NCBI RefSeq assembly: GCF_023715145.1
Contig: NZ_JAMBNP010000009.1
Coordinates: 124,001-188,000 of the forward strand
Length of the DNA: 64,000 bases
DNA from: Paenibacillus glycanilyticus
GTDB taxonomy: Bacteria > Bacillota > Bacilli > Paenibacillales > Paenibacillaceae
Reading direction: 5' to 3'
The position numbers and the translations under genes are program-made. Below are positions 54,826 to 64,000 of the stretch, one piece after another; within the stretch, counting starts at the first letter, position 1, and the number at the start of each line of letters is the position of its first letter. The notes beneath the pieces are model-generated. The model had not been told where the DNA came from, ran no database searches, and saw only the letters and a list, made by a program, of their open reading frames with translations.

Positions 54826-55808
54826 GTTGTCTGTCTTCCTTTCCGCGCGATATAGACGAAGAAAGGCACTCCGATAACGGCTGTCATGACCCCGACCGGA
54901 ACCTCTCTAGGCATGGCGATGTATCGGGAGCCGATGTCGGCCGCTACAAGCAATACGCCTCCAAGCACCGCGCTATACGGGACGATCCAGCGATAATCCG
55001 CGCCAACGAAATAGCGGACAATATGAGGGATAATAATGCCTACGAATGCTATAGGACCGGCAACAGCAACCGAAGCTCCCGCGAGCAGAATAACGGCTGC
55101 GGACGCCATCCATTTCACATAAGCGGTTCGCTGGCCCAGCGTTTGGGCGATATCGTCACCCATGCCAAGAACATTCAAATGGCGGGAAATCGACAAGGCA
55201 ATAAGAAGGCCTGCGATCATATAAGGTAAGACGCTGACCAGCATATGCATGTCGCGTCCGGCAACGGAACCAACCAGCCAGACGAGCACCTGATCGAACA
55301 TTTTGCCGCTGGAGAGCATGAAGCCTTGCGTTAGAGCAGCGAAAAAAGCGGCAATGGAAGCACCGGCAAGCGTGATTTTGACAGGTGTCATGCCATCTCG
55401 CCCCATACTGCCAAGCACGAATACGATAGCACCGCTGATTGCAGCGCCTAACAGGGCAAGGAGGGTGAGCGGCTGCATGCCGTTAATCCCTAGCCAGCCG
55501 GAAGCAACGACCACCATAAACGATGCCCCCGAGTTAACGCCAAATACGCTTGGCGAAGCAATAGGGTTGCGTGTAACGACCTGCATAAGCGCACCTGCAA
55601 CGGCGAGGCTTGCACCGGCTGCAGCAGCGATGAGAGCACGCGGCACTCTTGCCGTCTGAATAATCAGGTGCTCTTGGTTAGAGGGTTGATAATGAAAGAT
55701 TGCTTGGAACACCGTTGCAATCGGAATATCGGTTATGCCAAATGCAATGCTGCCAATTATGGCTGCTCCAAGGAGCAGGAGGGATAGGATTAATCCTGTT
55801 AGTCTCAT
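54822..55808 (-). CDS. FecCD-type siderophore permease, first subunit
   Basis: 328 residues, about nine spans. GASLAVAGALMQVVTRNPIA is the paralogous signature, and GPIAFVGIIIPHIVRYFVG the docking loop. ATG at 55808 after AAAAAGGAG on the minus strand. First gene of the operon, with its promoter and a Fur box upstream. Two different permease subunits suggest a heterodimer as in YfiZ-YfhA or FeuBC. Confidence 0.93.
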   Translation of the reverse strand: MRLTGLILSLLLLGAAIIGSIAFGITDIPIATVFQAIFHYQPSNQEHLIIQTARVPRALIAAAAGASLAVAGALMQVVTRNPIASPSVFGVNSGASFMVVVASGWLGINGMQPLTLLALLGAAISGAIVFVLGSMGRDGMTPVKITLAGASIAAFFAALTQGFMLSSGKMFDQVLVWLVGSVAGRDMHMLVSVLPYMIAGLLIALSISRHLNVLGMGDDIAQTLGQRTAYVKWMASAAVILLAGASVAVAGPIAFVGIIIPHIVRYFVGADYRWIVPYSAVLGGVLLVAADIGSRYIAMPREVPVGVMTAVIGVPFFVYIARKGRQTT

Positions 55809-55867
55809 GGCTGTATGTGAACTCCTTTTTCATGGATGGCGGCTTTCAATTAGTATGTACCTAAAGA

Positions 55868-55896
55868 AGTTTAATAGAGAGGTCAGATCATGTCAA
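55868..55896 (-). promoter_or_regulatory. Promoter of the siderophore permease operon
   Basis: On the minus strand TTGACA (55891-55896), 17 bases, then TAAACT (55868-55873). The Fur box at 55903-55917 is directly upstream of the -35. Confidence 0.7.
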
Positions 55897-55902
55897 TGAA
55901 TA

Positions 55903-55917
55903 TGAGAATCGTTCTCA
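55903..55917. promoter_or_regulatory. Fur box 1
   Basis: TGAGAATCGTTCTCA is a 7-1-7 dyad matching the Bacillus Fur consensus at 11 of 14 positions. It sits between the two divergent -35 boxes, so it could repress both transcripts when iron is plentiful. Confidence 0.8.
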
Positions 55918-55925
55918 AATTTTTA

Positions 55926-55954
55926 TTGACTATTAGGCCAATTTCTTTTATATT
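55926..55954 (+). promoter_or_regulatory. Promoter of the siderophore-binding protein gene
   Basis: TTGACT at 55926-55931 and TATATT at 55949-55954, spacing 17. Confidence 0.78.
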
Positions 55955-55961
55955 GTCCAAG

Positions 55962-55976
55962 TGAGAAATATTATCA
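55962..55976. promoter_or_regulatory. Fur box 2
   Basis: TGAGAAATATTATCA matches the 7-1-7 Fur consensus at 12 of 14 positions and covers the expected transcription start of the binding protein gene, an ideal repressor position. Confidence 0.65.
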
Positions 55977-55995
55977 TCGGGAGGCAAGACAGATT

Positions 55996-57012
55996 ATGAA
56001 GAACCGTTTTAACGGGAAGAAAATGATGTGGCTGACAATTTGCATGATTATGATCGCTGTTCTGGCAGCGGGCTGCGGGTCTAATTCCAATACTACTGCC
56101 GGAACGGATACATCGAATAATAAAGCTGGAAATTCGGAGCAGGCAGCTTCGACTGAAGCTCGCGTTGTGAAGCATGCGATGGGCGAGACCGAGATTAAAG
56201 GCACTCCAAAACGCGTGGTTGTACTTACGAACGAAGGCACTGAAGCTGTACTGGCCCTTGGCGTGAAGCCGGTTGGCGCGGTTAAATCCTTCACGGGTAA
56301 CCCGTGGTACGACCATATCGCCGCGGATATGGAGGGAGTCGAAGTAGTTGGCGAAGAAGGCCAGCCAAACCTGGAGCTTATTGCCGGTCTCCAGCCTGAT
56401 CTGATTATTGCGAACAAGATGAGACACGAGGAAATCTATGAGCAGCTCAAGGCGATTGCCCCAACCGTAGAAGCAGAGACGCTTCGCGGCGCATGGAAGG
56501 ATAACTTCAAGCTATATGCCGAAGCGCTTAACAAGACGGAAGAGGGCAATAAACTGATCGCTGATTTTGATGCGCGCATTGAAGACTTCAAAGCGCAAGC
56601 CGGCGACAAAGTAAAAGAAACCGTCTCGTTTGTCCGTTTCATGGGCGGCAAGACGCGCGTCTATCACACGGATACATTCACGGGCGTCATCGCGAGCCAA
56701 ATCGGACTTGCGCGTAACGAGATGACGCTGAATTCGAAAGAAACCTTTGCCGATGAAATCACGAAGGAGCGTCTGCCGGAGGCCGATGCGGACCGTGTCT
56801 TCTACTTCACCTATGATACAGGCGACGGGAAAGGCACCGCGCAAGAGCAGGAGTGGACAAACGACCCCATCTGGAAGGGCCTTAGCGCTGTAAAAGCGGG
56901 CAACGTCTACCGTGTGGACGATGCGATCTGGAATACTTCGGGCGGGATTAAATCAGCTAACCTGATGCTTGATCAGCTTGCGGAAATCTACGGATTCAAG
57001 CTAACCAAATAA
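55996..57012 (+). CDS. Iron-siderophore-binding lipoprotein (FhuD/YfiY-like)
   Basis: 338 residues. Lipoprotein signal with VLAAGC, acylated Cys27, then a Ser/Thr/Asn linker. Cluster A-II/FepB-type binding fold: two lobes joined by a rigid helix, with TPKRVVVLTNEGTEAVLALGVKPVG, GQPNLELIAGLQPDLIIANK and a C-terminal VYRVDDAIWNTSGGIKSAN. Divergent from the permease operon. Ligand class is a ferric siderophore, by family and Fur control; which one cannot be told. Confidence 0.93.
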   Translation: MKNRFNGKKMMWLTICMIMIAVLAAGCGSNSNTTAGTDTSNNKAGNSEQAASTEARVVKHAMGETEIKGTPKRVVVLTNEGTEAVLALGVKPVGAVKSFTGNPWYDHIAADMEGVEVVGEEGQPNLELIAGLQPDLIIANKMRHEEIYEQLKAIAPTVEAETLRGAWKDNFKLYAEALNKTEEGNKLIADFDARIEDFKAQAGDKVKETVSFVRFMGGKTRVYHTDTFTGVIASQIGLARNEMTLNSKETFADEITKERLPEADADRVFYFTYDTGDGKGTAQEQEWTNDPIWKGLSAVKAGNVYRVDDAIWNTSGGIKSANLMLDQLAEIYGFKLTK

Positions 57013-57021
57013 TAGAACGGG

Positions 57022-57056
57022 AAAAGGCGCCACATGATGATGTGGCGCCTTTTCTA
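57022..57056. terminator. Bidirectional terminator after the binding protein gene
   Basis: AAAAGGCGCCACA at 57022-57034 pairs perfectly with TGTGGCGCCTTTT at 57041-57053. It also serves the converging copD gene, which ends at 57060. Confidence 0.93.
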
Positions 57057-57059
57057 TGA

Positions 57060-58145
57060 TTATCCAACGCTGAACATGAGGGCGAAGTACCCAAATACGC
57101 TGGTCATCAGCCCCATGACAAATGCCGGAAGAAGTTTGTTTTCTTTGTACATCTGGATTAACCCGTAGATCATGACAAGTGCTGCTGCGAGCATCAGAAT
57201 GCTCTCCAGGCTTACCGACAGCTTCAGAGTAAGGTCCGGGCTGAAGTGTCCGTTATAGATCGTCGTGAACAGCTTGGACGGGGACACGGTCTGCAGGGTC
57301 TCCTTTACATCATGCGGCGGAGTCTGCTGACCCAACACTCCGGTTACGATAAATAGCAGCAGCGCGATCAGGCTTTCCGCTTTCAGCCATGGAAGGGGAT
57401 TAAAGCCGGTGTTTTCCTTCAGCTTCTTCCGGTAACCAAAACCGTTGGTATACGCAAATAGCAGCAGTGGAGCAATCAGCAAATGCTTCAGCAGGAGCAT
57501 CTGACCGTACGGCAGCATCCACGAGTTGACGTACTGCGGTGTCGTGAACGTCATGAGCATGATGCCGGCAATAAAGGCAATGAGCATGCAGCCGATGGCA
57601 ACCGGCGAGAACCAGGCGAGGAAGGCCTCCCAGTTGCGGCTGCCCGACGCGAACCAGCTGGATATCATCAATACGCCAATCCAGACGGTTACGGCAAGGA
57701 AGTGGGCGGAGTGGACAAACCATCCTTTGGTCCCGTACAGCGAGGTCGCATGGCTGGCATAGCCGAGCCAAAGAATTAACAGAAACATAATGAACAAGCC
57801 GACCTTCGGCATATGCTTATCGTTCCGGAAGGAAGGCAGGCCAAGCAGGAAAGCAAGGCCAACCGAAGCAACGGCCGACCAGATCCATGCTTTGCCGTTG
57901 TTAAGCTCAAGCAGAATATTCTTAACCATCTCACCGTATGGAATCTCCGTGTCTTTGGCGAAGAGGACAGCGGAATCATGAATCGGCACGTATTCCAGCA
58001 CCGGTATGGCCAGCGTGCACAAGAGCAAGAGCCAGGACGGCGTATGTATCTGCGGGCGTCTATGCTCAGGTACTACCCGCAGGATGAAGGTGCCGGTCAG
58101 AATGGCGAAGCAGAGATACAGAAGAGCCTCGCTGACATAACTCAT
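57060..58145 (-). CDS. copD: CopD domain membrane protein
   Basis: 361 residues with about nine spans. The CopD part includes KGWFVHSAHFLAVTVWIGVLMIS and conserved membrane histidines (WLGYASHATS, VHSAHFLAV, LLLKHLLIAP), as in YcnJ of B. subtilis. Predicted copper import across the membrane together with CopC. It overlaps copC by four bases. In YcnJ the CopC and CopD parts are fused; here they are separate. Confidence 0.88.
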   Translation of the reverse strand: MSYVSEALLYLCFAILTGTFILRVVPEHRRPQIHTPSWLLLLCTLAIPVLEYVPIHDSAVLFAKDTEIPYGEMVKNILLELNNGKAWIWSAVASVGLAFLLGLPSFRNDKHMPKVGLFIMFLLILWLGYASHATSLYGTKGWFVHSAHFLAVTVWIGVLMISSWFASGSRNWEAFLAWFSPVAIGCMLIAFIAGIMLMTFTTPQYVNSWMLPYGQMLLLKHLLIAPLLLFAYTNGFGYRKKLKENTGFNPLPWLKAESLIALLLFIVTGVLGQQTPPHDVKETLQTVSPSKLFTTIYNGHFSPDLTLKLSVSLESILMLAAALVMIYGLIQMYKENKLLPAFVMGLMTSVFGYFALMFSVG

Positions 58146-58735
58146 TTGCGGTTCCTCCGCGCGAGAATAACGACGGCCGCAATAACGACAGCGCCGGCAA
58201 TTATCCAGATCATCGTATTCACCGGTTGATTTTCAGAGGCCGTTGTATCGGTATCCGCTGCCGTATCCTCGGCTGAAGCCGCCGGTGCCGGCTCTTCGGA
58301 TACGTCCGGAGATACACCCGCATCTGGAGCCTCTGTAACCTCGGCAGTTGGGGATGGCGAAGCGGATTCAACCGGGGATTCTTCCGCAGCCTTAACGGTA
58401 AAGGCGTATTCACCGTCTACCGCATGGCCGTCAGCGCCAATAATAGTCCATTTTACCGTGTAGACCCCATTCTTAAGCGGTTCCGTCACGGCTCCGTTCA
58501 TCGTAGAATTCTTAACGGATATATCCCCTGTGGGAATCTGCTCTCCGGATTCGTCCAGCAGCTTGAATTGACTCAGCTTCTCGATGCCGGTGTTGAACGT
58601 AAGGGAGATCTCGGCAGGAGAAGCCGTTAAGGTCTCATCCTTTGCGGGCGTGGATTCGCTGACCTTCGAATGGGCCGAGGCCATGCTTGGCAACAGGAAA
58701 AAAACGGCTAAACAGATTAGTAGAATACGTTTCAT
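58142..58735 (-). CDS. copC: CopC domain protein with C-terminal anchor
   Basis: 197 residues from ATG 58735. Signal peptide of 21 residues ending MASA, so the mature protein starts with His22, the copper ligand expected at position 1 of CopC. CopC beta-barrel (about 22-117, HSKVSESTPAKDETL and DGHAVDGEYAFTVKA with the second copper site), a Ser/Pro/Ala/Glu linker, then one membrane span and an RRNRK stop-transfer tail. A GTG at 58747 is an alternative start; the longer frame beyond it covers the promoter. Confidence 0.87.
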   Translation of the reverse strand: MKRILLICLAVFFLLPSMASAHSKVSESTPAKDETLTASPAEISLTFNTGIEKLSQFKLLDESGEQIPTGDISVKNSTMNGAVTEPLKNGVYTVKWTIIGADGHAVDGEYAFTVKAAEESPVESASPSPTAEVTEAPDAGVSPDVSEEPAPAASAEDTAADTDTTASENQPVNTMIWIIAGAVVIAAVVILARRNRK

Positions 58736-58772
58736 TAGGTCATTCACCCTCGTTTTTGGATTAATTGATGTC

Positions 58773-58795
58773 ATTATAACAGATCGGTCAGATCT
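58773..58795 (-). promoter_or_regulatory. copC promoter with a dyad in the spacer
   Basis: On the minus strand TGT-TATAAT (TATAAT at 58773-58778) is an extended -10; no good -35. AGATC-N5-GATCT at 58781-58795 is a perfect dyad directly upstream of the -10 and may be an operator. Confidence 0.5.
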
Positions 58796-58929
58796 TGCGG
58801 CTTCGCCTTTATGAACAATATTCGAAGGCAATAAATCGGCATAATGCGAGGTTTACACGGAATAAACTTAGATTACCTTATCTTTACAGAATGGCAAATT
58901 CCCTTCTCGAAGGAGGTGCACCTGCTGTT

Positions 58930-60336
58930 GTGCGGGATGCACGGCTGCAGGGGACTGTATTGAGTGATCCGCTTCCGATGGTATTGCAACTGGCTCTTAT
59001 TGTGTTCCTGGTGTTCATGAACGGTCTGTTTGTTGCGGCGGAATTCGCCATGGTGAAAGCCCGGGGTACCCGGATTGGTGCATTGGCAGCAGAGGGTCAT
59101 CTTCGGGCGAAGCTTGCCTCGCATATGACGAGCAACCTTGATGCCTATTTATCTGCGTGCCAGCTGGGAATAACTCTGGCGTCGCTTGGCCTTGGCTGGA
59201 TCGGGGAACCGGCGATCAAGGATTTGATCGAGCCTTGGTTTCTGGCGCTTGGCTGGGGCAATCCGGTATGGATTCATTCAATCTCCTTCGTTATTGCCTT
59301 TCTGTTTATTACCATTCTCCATATCGTCCTCGGTGAACTCGCCCCCAAAACCCTGGCCATCCGCAAAGCGGAGGCCGTCACACTTCTGACCGCAACACCT
59401 CTCGTGATTTTCCATAAGCTTATGTATCCGTTTATTTGGGTATTAAACGGCCTTGCGAATCAGCTGCTGAAGCGGTTCGGCATCGAGCCGGCATCCGAGC
59501 AGCATTCCGCCCATACGGAGCAAGAGATCCGCATTCTCATGCAAGAGAGCCATAAGAGCGGACTGATTAATAATACGGAGCTGACACTGGTCGATAATAT
59601 CTTCGAATTTGCCGAGACCAACGCAAGGGAAATTATGATTCCGCGCACGGAGATGGTCTGCTTATACGTCCATCTGTCTCTGGAGGACAACAAGACGATT
59701 GCGCTGGAAGAAATGCATACGAGATACCCCGTCTGCGATAACGACAAGGATAATATTATCGGTTTCGTTCATATAAAAGACCTTCTGAAGGATACAACGC
59801 ACAGCTTGACGGATATCCGGCAGATTACGCGCGCGATTACAACGGTGCCCGATTCCATGCAGATCAGCAACCTGCTTATTCTGATGCAGAAGAAAAAAGC
59901 CCAGATTGCCATTCTCATTGATGAATACGGAGGCACGTCCGGACTTGTAACGCTGGAGGACATTATGGAGGAGATTGTAGGCGAGATTCAAGACGAGTTC
60001 GACGAGGAGCGGGCGGAGATTGAGAAGCGGGATGATACGGCCTATTCCATCAGCGGAATGATGCTGATTGAGGAGGTCAACAGCTTCTTCGGAGTGGATA
60101 TCGATTGCGATAATTACGATACGATTGGCGGCTGGATGTATTCGCAGATCGAGATTCCGCCTACAAACGAGCAGATCATTGAATATGGCGGACAATTTGC
60201 TTTTATTATCGAAGAAACGGATCATCTGCGGATTTCCCGCATCATTGTTCAGAAGCTGACCGCGCAGTCTGGCCAAGGTCAGGCCAAGGCATCCGGGAGC
60301 CCGGACGGCATGCTCTCCGCGGAGGGAGGTTTATAA
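58930..60336 (+). CDS. CNNM/hemolysin C family membrane protein (DUF21-CBS-CorC)
   Basis: 468 residues from GTG 58930, chosen for the strong AAGGAGGTG at 58910-58918; ATG 58978 would also suit the family, and the frame stays open to 58795. DUF21 domain with three to four spans (about 18-185, LVFMNGLFVAAEFAMVKARG), a CBS pair (about 205-330, NAREIMIPRTEMVCLYV and VTLEDIMEEIVGEIQDEFDEE) and a CorC_HlyC domain (about 360-440). Probably magnesium or cobalt efflux/homeostasis; hemolysin in the name is historical. Confidence 0.88.
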   Translation: MRDARLQGTVLSDPLPMVLQLALIVFLVFMNGLFVAAEFAMVKARGTRIGALAAEGHLRAKLASHMTSNLDAYLSACQLGITLASLGLGWIGEPAIKDLIEPWFLALGWGNPVWIHSISFVIAFLFITILHIVLGELAPKTLAIRKAEAVTLLTATPLVIFHKLMYPFIWVLNGLANQLLKRFGIEPASEQHSAHTEQEIRILMQESHKSGLINNTELTLVDNIFEFAETNAREIMIPRTEMVCLYVHLSLEDNKTIALEEMHTRYPVCDNDKDNIIGFVHIKDLLKDTTHSLTDIRQITRAITTVPDSMQISNLLILMQKKKAQIAILIDEYGGTSGLVTLEDIMEEIVGEIQDEFDEERAEIEKRDDTAYSISGMMLIEEVNSFFGVDIDCDNYDTIGGWMYSQIEIPPTNEQIIEYGGQFAFIIEETDHLRISRIIVQKLTAQSGQGQAKASGSPDGMLSAEGGL

Positions 60337-60488
60337 TGGCATATAAAATTGAAGCAAAGAATAGCGAACTCAAGCACAGGCACGGGTATGATGTAGCCAC
60401 ATCGTCGGGTCTATTAGGCATGGAGTTGCAAGGGGCTATGGCGATATTTGCGGTTAATCTAAAACGAATTCTAAAATTGACAGTCTAA
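60336..60488 (+). pseudogene. C-terminal remnant of an IS1182-type transposase
   Basis: 50 codons starting MAYKIEAKNSELKHRHGYD and ending FAVNLKRILKLTV. I recognise this as the tail of IS1182-like DDE transposases (the pattern EAKNSELK..HGYD...GLxGMELQGAMxIFxVNLKRI). The catalytic part is absent. It begins with an ATG that shares a base with the stop of the CNNM gene and has GGGAGG upstream, so it may be translated, but no function is implied. No matching left end or target duplication was found. Confidence 0.7.
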
Positions 60489-60493
60489 TAAAA

Positions 60494-60548
60494 ATGAAAA
60501 AAATGGGCCATCTGCTCCTTATTTTAAGAGTAGATGGTCCATTTTTTT
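60494..60548. terminator. Bidirectional terminator beside the transposase remnant
   Basis: AAATGGGCCATCT at 60501-60513 pairs with AGATGGTCCATTT at 60532-60544, with a CTGCTC/GAGTAG inner helix and A/T runs on both sides. It can end the CNNM transcript and, from the other side, mnmA. Confidence 0.88.
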
Positions 60549-60619
60549 ATAATGCAAAATCTTAAACTACAAAACACTTAAGTTCTTCAGCGGCCTCGCG
60601 CGGCGCGAGGGGGATTTTA

Positions 60620-62000
<1,381 letters not shown>

Positions 62001-62420
62001 ATGAAAATATCGACGAAAGGCCGTTACGGCCTCACCATTATGATGGAGCTTGCGGGAAAATTCGGCGAAGGTCCGATTTCACTTAAGAGCATTGCCGAGC
62101 GCAATCAGCTGTCCGAGCATTACTTGGAGCAATTGGTTGCACCGCTTCGCAATGCCGGACTTGTAAAAAGTATTCGCGGCGCTTATGGCGGCTATATCTT
62201 GTCCAAGGAGCCGGAAACCATTACGGCCGGCGACGTGATTCGCATATTGGAAGGCCCGATTTCTCCGGTCGATTTCACGGAAGAGGATGACCCGGCCAAG
62301 CGTGATTTGTGGCTTCGTATCCGTGACGGCATCGCAAGCGTGCTTGATTCTACAACCTTGGCTGATCTGGTGAACTACCAGGATCCGGGCGTAGCGGACA
62401 GCTATATGTTCTATATCTAA
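62001..62420 (+). CDS. cymR: Cysteine metabolism repressor CymR (Rrf2 family)
   Basis: 139 residues. Winged-helix start MKISTKGRYGLTIMMELA and the recognition region NQLSEHYLEQLVAPLRNAGLV. It contains no cysteine, so it cannot bind an iron-sulfur cluster as IscR does; that, and its place in front of a desulfurase gene, identify it as CymR, which senses O-acetylserine through CysK. iscS starts 12 bases later. Confidence 0.92.
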   Translation: MKISTKGRYGLTIMMELAGKFGEGPISLKSIAERNQLSEHYLEQLVAPLRNAGLVKSIRGAYGGYILSKEPETITAGDVIRILEGPISPVDFTEEDDPAKRDLWLRIRDGIASVLDSTTLADLVNYQDPGVADSYMFYI

Positions 62421-62432
62421 TGAGGGATTCGT

Positions 62433-63596
62433 ATGAAAAAGTATTATTTTGACCACGCAGCTACAACGCCGATGCATCCGGATGTAGCTGCTGCGATGCT
62501 CGAGGTGATGACGGGGCCGGCGAGCAACCCGTCCAGCATGCATGCCTTCGGGCGTGAAGCCAAGCAAAAGGTGAACAAAGCACGCGATTTAATCGCGGCA
62601 GCGCTTGGATGCAAGCCATCCGAGCTCATTTTCACCTCCGGCGGCACCGAAAGCGACAATGCAGCTATTATCGGCGCTGCAGCGGCGATGAAGAAACAGG
62701 GCAAAACCCATATCATTACATCAAGTGCAGAACATCATGCGGTCATACATACCTGTGAAGCTTTGGCTGAAGCAGGATATGAAGTGACCTACCTTCCGGT
62801 TGACCATACGGGACGCGTCTCGATCGAGGAGCTCGCCGCGGCTATTAAGCCTCATACGGGCCTGATCAGCATTATGCATGGCAACAATGAAGTCGGCACG
62901 CTGCAGCCAATCGAGGAGATTGGCGGGATTGCCCGTGCTAACGGCGTGTTGTTCCATGTCGATGCCGTGCAGTCTTTTGGTACAATCCCATACCGGCTGT
63001 CCGAGCTGCCGGTTGATTTGATGAGCTTTTCCGCGCACAAGATAAACGGCCCGCAAGGCGTAGGAGCCTTGTATTTGGCGAACGGCACGCCATTTGAGCC
63101 AATTGCACACGGTGGATCGCAGGAGCGAAAGCGGAGAGCAGGGACAGAGAATGTCGCCGGCATTACCGGTTTCGCTAAAGCTGTTGAAATTTGTGTGAAC
63201 AATCGCGAGAACAAGAAACTTTCTCTTAGCAAGCTCCGTACGGAATGGTTAGACAAGCTGAAAGCCGCATTATCCGGCGCAAACGGTACAGAGATCGTTG
63301 TTAACGGAAATGCGGAGCATCGTCTTCCGAACATTGCGAATATCAGCTTTATCGGCATTGATACGGAAACGATGCTGATGAATCTCGACATGGCGGGGAT
63401 TGCTGCTTCAAGCGGCTCTGCATGCACGTCGGGTTCATTAGAGCGTTCCCATGTGCTGAAGGCGATGAACCTTTCCGAGGAGCGTTTGAATTCGGCTGTA
63501 CGATTCAGCTTTGGTTTGGGGAATACTGTGGAGGAACTGGAAGACGCTGCGCGTACAATCGCGACAATCGTGGAGCGGATCCGTACCAATCAGTAG
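62433..63596 (+). CDS. iscS: Cysteine desulfurase (YrvO/IscS-like)
   Basis: 387 residues. PLP enzyme that takes sulfur from cysteine for MnmA and other acceptors. N-terminal YFDHAATTPMHPDV, PLP lysine Lys203 in SAHKINGPQG, catalytic Cys331 in SSGSACTSGS, HxxAVxxxCEALAEAG nearby. Class I (long, flexible catalytic loop). Operon with cymR; likely sulfur donor for the divergent mnmA. Confidence 0.95.
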   Translation: MKKYYFDHAATTPMHPDVAAAMLEVMTGPASNPSSMHAFGREAKQKVNKARDLIAAALGCKPSELIFTSGGTESDNAAIIGAAAAMKKQGKTHIITSSAEHHAVIHTCEALAEAGYEVTYLPVDHTGRVSIEELAAAIKPHTGLISIMHGNNEVGTLQPIEEIGGIARANGVLFHVDAVQSFGTIPYRLSELPVDLMSFSAHKINGPQGVGALYLANGTPFEPIAHGGSQERKRRAGTENVAGITGFAKAVEICVNNRENKKLSLSKLRTEWLDKLKAALSGANGTEIVVNGNAEHRLPNIANISFIGIDTETMLMNLDMAGIAASSGSACTSGSLERSHVLKAMNLSEERLNSAVRFSFGLGNTVEELEDAARTIATIVERIRTNQ

Positions 63597-63613
63597 GAGG
63601 CGTGAGGCACGCC

Positions 63614-64000
63614 ATGATCAAACTACAGCAATTAATCGGGCTGCCCGTGCTTGTGATCCATTCCGGCAAGCATGTCGGCAACGTAAGGGACGCTTGGTTC
63701 GATGAACATTGGCGGTTGATCGGTCTTATTGTAGAGGGCGCGAAATGGTTTGCGTCATCGGTCAAAACCGTTGAATGGGCAGAAGTATTAACCTGCGGTG
63801 AGGATGCCGTATTTATATCGAAGGAATCAGCGGTCAAGCCGGTAAAAGCGGCACAGATTGGGCGCTCCTTTGATTCCGGTGTCGTGAAGCTTAAGGAATT
63901 GCCCGTGATTACGGTGCATGGTTTACAGCTTGGAAGAGTATCCGATGTTTATTTTTACCCGTTTCAGGGTACACAAATAGTAGGCTATGAGCTTACGGAT
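63614..64000 (+). CDS. PRC-barrel domain protein, 3' end outside the window
   Basis: 129 codons visible from ATG 63614, 17 bases after iscS and after AGGAGGCGTGAGG. Two PRC-barrel repeats: LIGLPVLVIHSGKHVGNVRD and LKELPVITVHGLQLGRVSDV. This matches YrrD of B. subtilis, which follows the same cluster. Function unknown; PRC barrels bind RNA or protein partners, as in RimM. Confidence 0.8.
   Translation, partial: MIKLQQLIGLPVLVIHSGKHVGNVRDAWFDEHWRLIGLIVEGAKWFASSVKTVEWAEVLTCGEDAVFISKESAVKPVKAAQIGRSFDSGVVKLKELPVITVHGLQLGRVSDVYFYPFQGTQIVGYELTD

Noticed and set aside
58795-58929. Longer N-terminus of the CNNM protein
   Set aside because: The added residues are basic and unlike the family, overlap the copC promoter, and have no ribosome binding site, whereas AAGGAGGTG sits before 58930.
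60594-60610. CCTCGCG/CGCGAGG hairpin just after mnmA as its terminator
   Set aside because: No T run follows on the minus strand; the A/T-flanked hairpin at 60494-60548 is a better terminator.

Overview
The window is about 64 kb of chromosome from a spore-forming, aerobic Firmicute of the Paenibacillaceae type (Paenibacillus or a close relative). This rests on gene order and content: the rplU-prp-rpmA-spo0B-obg-pheB-pheA block, then safA/bofC-like sporulation genes, ruvCAB (with ruvC, which B. subtilis lacks), queA-tgt-yajC, spoVB, comN, separate secD and secF, recJ-apt-relA-dtd, a T-box controlled hisS-aspS, rarA, cymR-iscS and mnmA. Most of it is conserved core genome; accessory material sits in a few islands. 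The species is an inference.

Layout. 1-4500: the end of an RNase E/G gene, L21 with its leader, the Prp protease, L27, the phosphorelay protein Spo0B and the Obg GTPase. 4570-8330: an ACT regulator (PheB) and hom, thrB, pheA for threonine and phenylalanine synthesis. 8430-11620: a large two-LysM spore protein full of Gly-Tyr-Gly / Val-Ser-Pro repeats, and BofC. 11666-19085: Holliday-junction processing (ruvCAB), a DCC thiol protein, a SpoIID-like enzyme and the queuosine genes, ending in yajC. 19116-23920: membrane proteins (TIGR04086, ArsB/NhaD transporter, DUF421, SpoVB) and comN. 23931-29808: secD, secF, a degenerate CDF transporter, recJ and apt.

30070-36470 is an insertion between apt and relA, which are usually neighbours: two LplB/LplC-type sugar permeases, a lipoprotein binding protein and a YesN/YesM-type two-component system, with no ATPase and no glycosidase. 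36505-40107 holds relA, dtd, a 55-codon unknown gene with a structured leader, and the T-box. hisS, aspS and tcdA follow.

44244-49807 is a minus-strand signalling cluster: a GNAT-fold acyltransferase resembling N-acyl amino acid / homoserine lactone synthases, a multi-pass chemoreceptor, and a PAS-GGDEF-EAL-PilZ protein. It is the best candidate for something not yet described. It is flanked by a long imperfect palindrome on one side and a cluster of dyads on the other.

50084-64000: rarA, an orphan Spo0B-type histidine kinase, a Fur-controlled siderophore uptake system (binding protein divergent from two permeases and an ATPase), a CopC/CopD pair, a CNNM/hemolysin-C family protein, a transposase remnant, mnmA, and cymR-iscS followed by a PRC-barrel protein that runs off the end. 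I saw no tRNA, rRNA, CRISPR array or intact insertion sequence.
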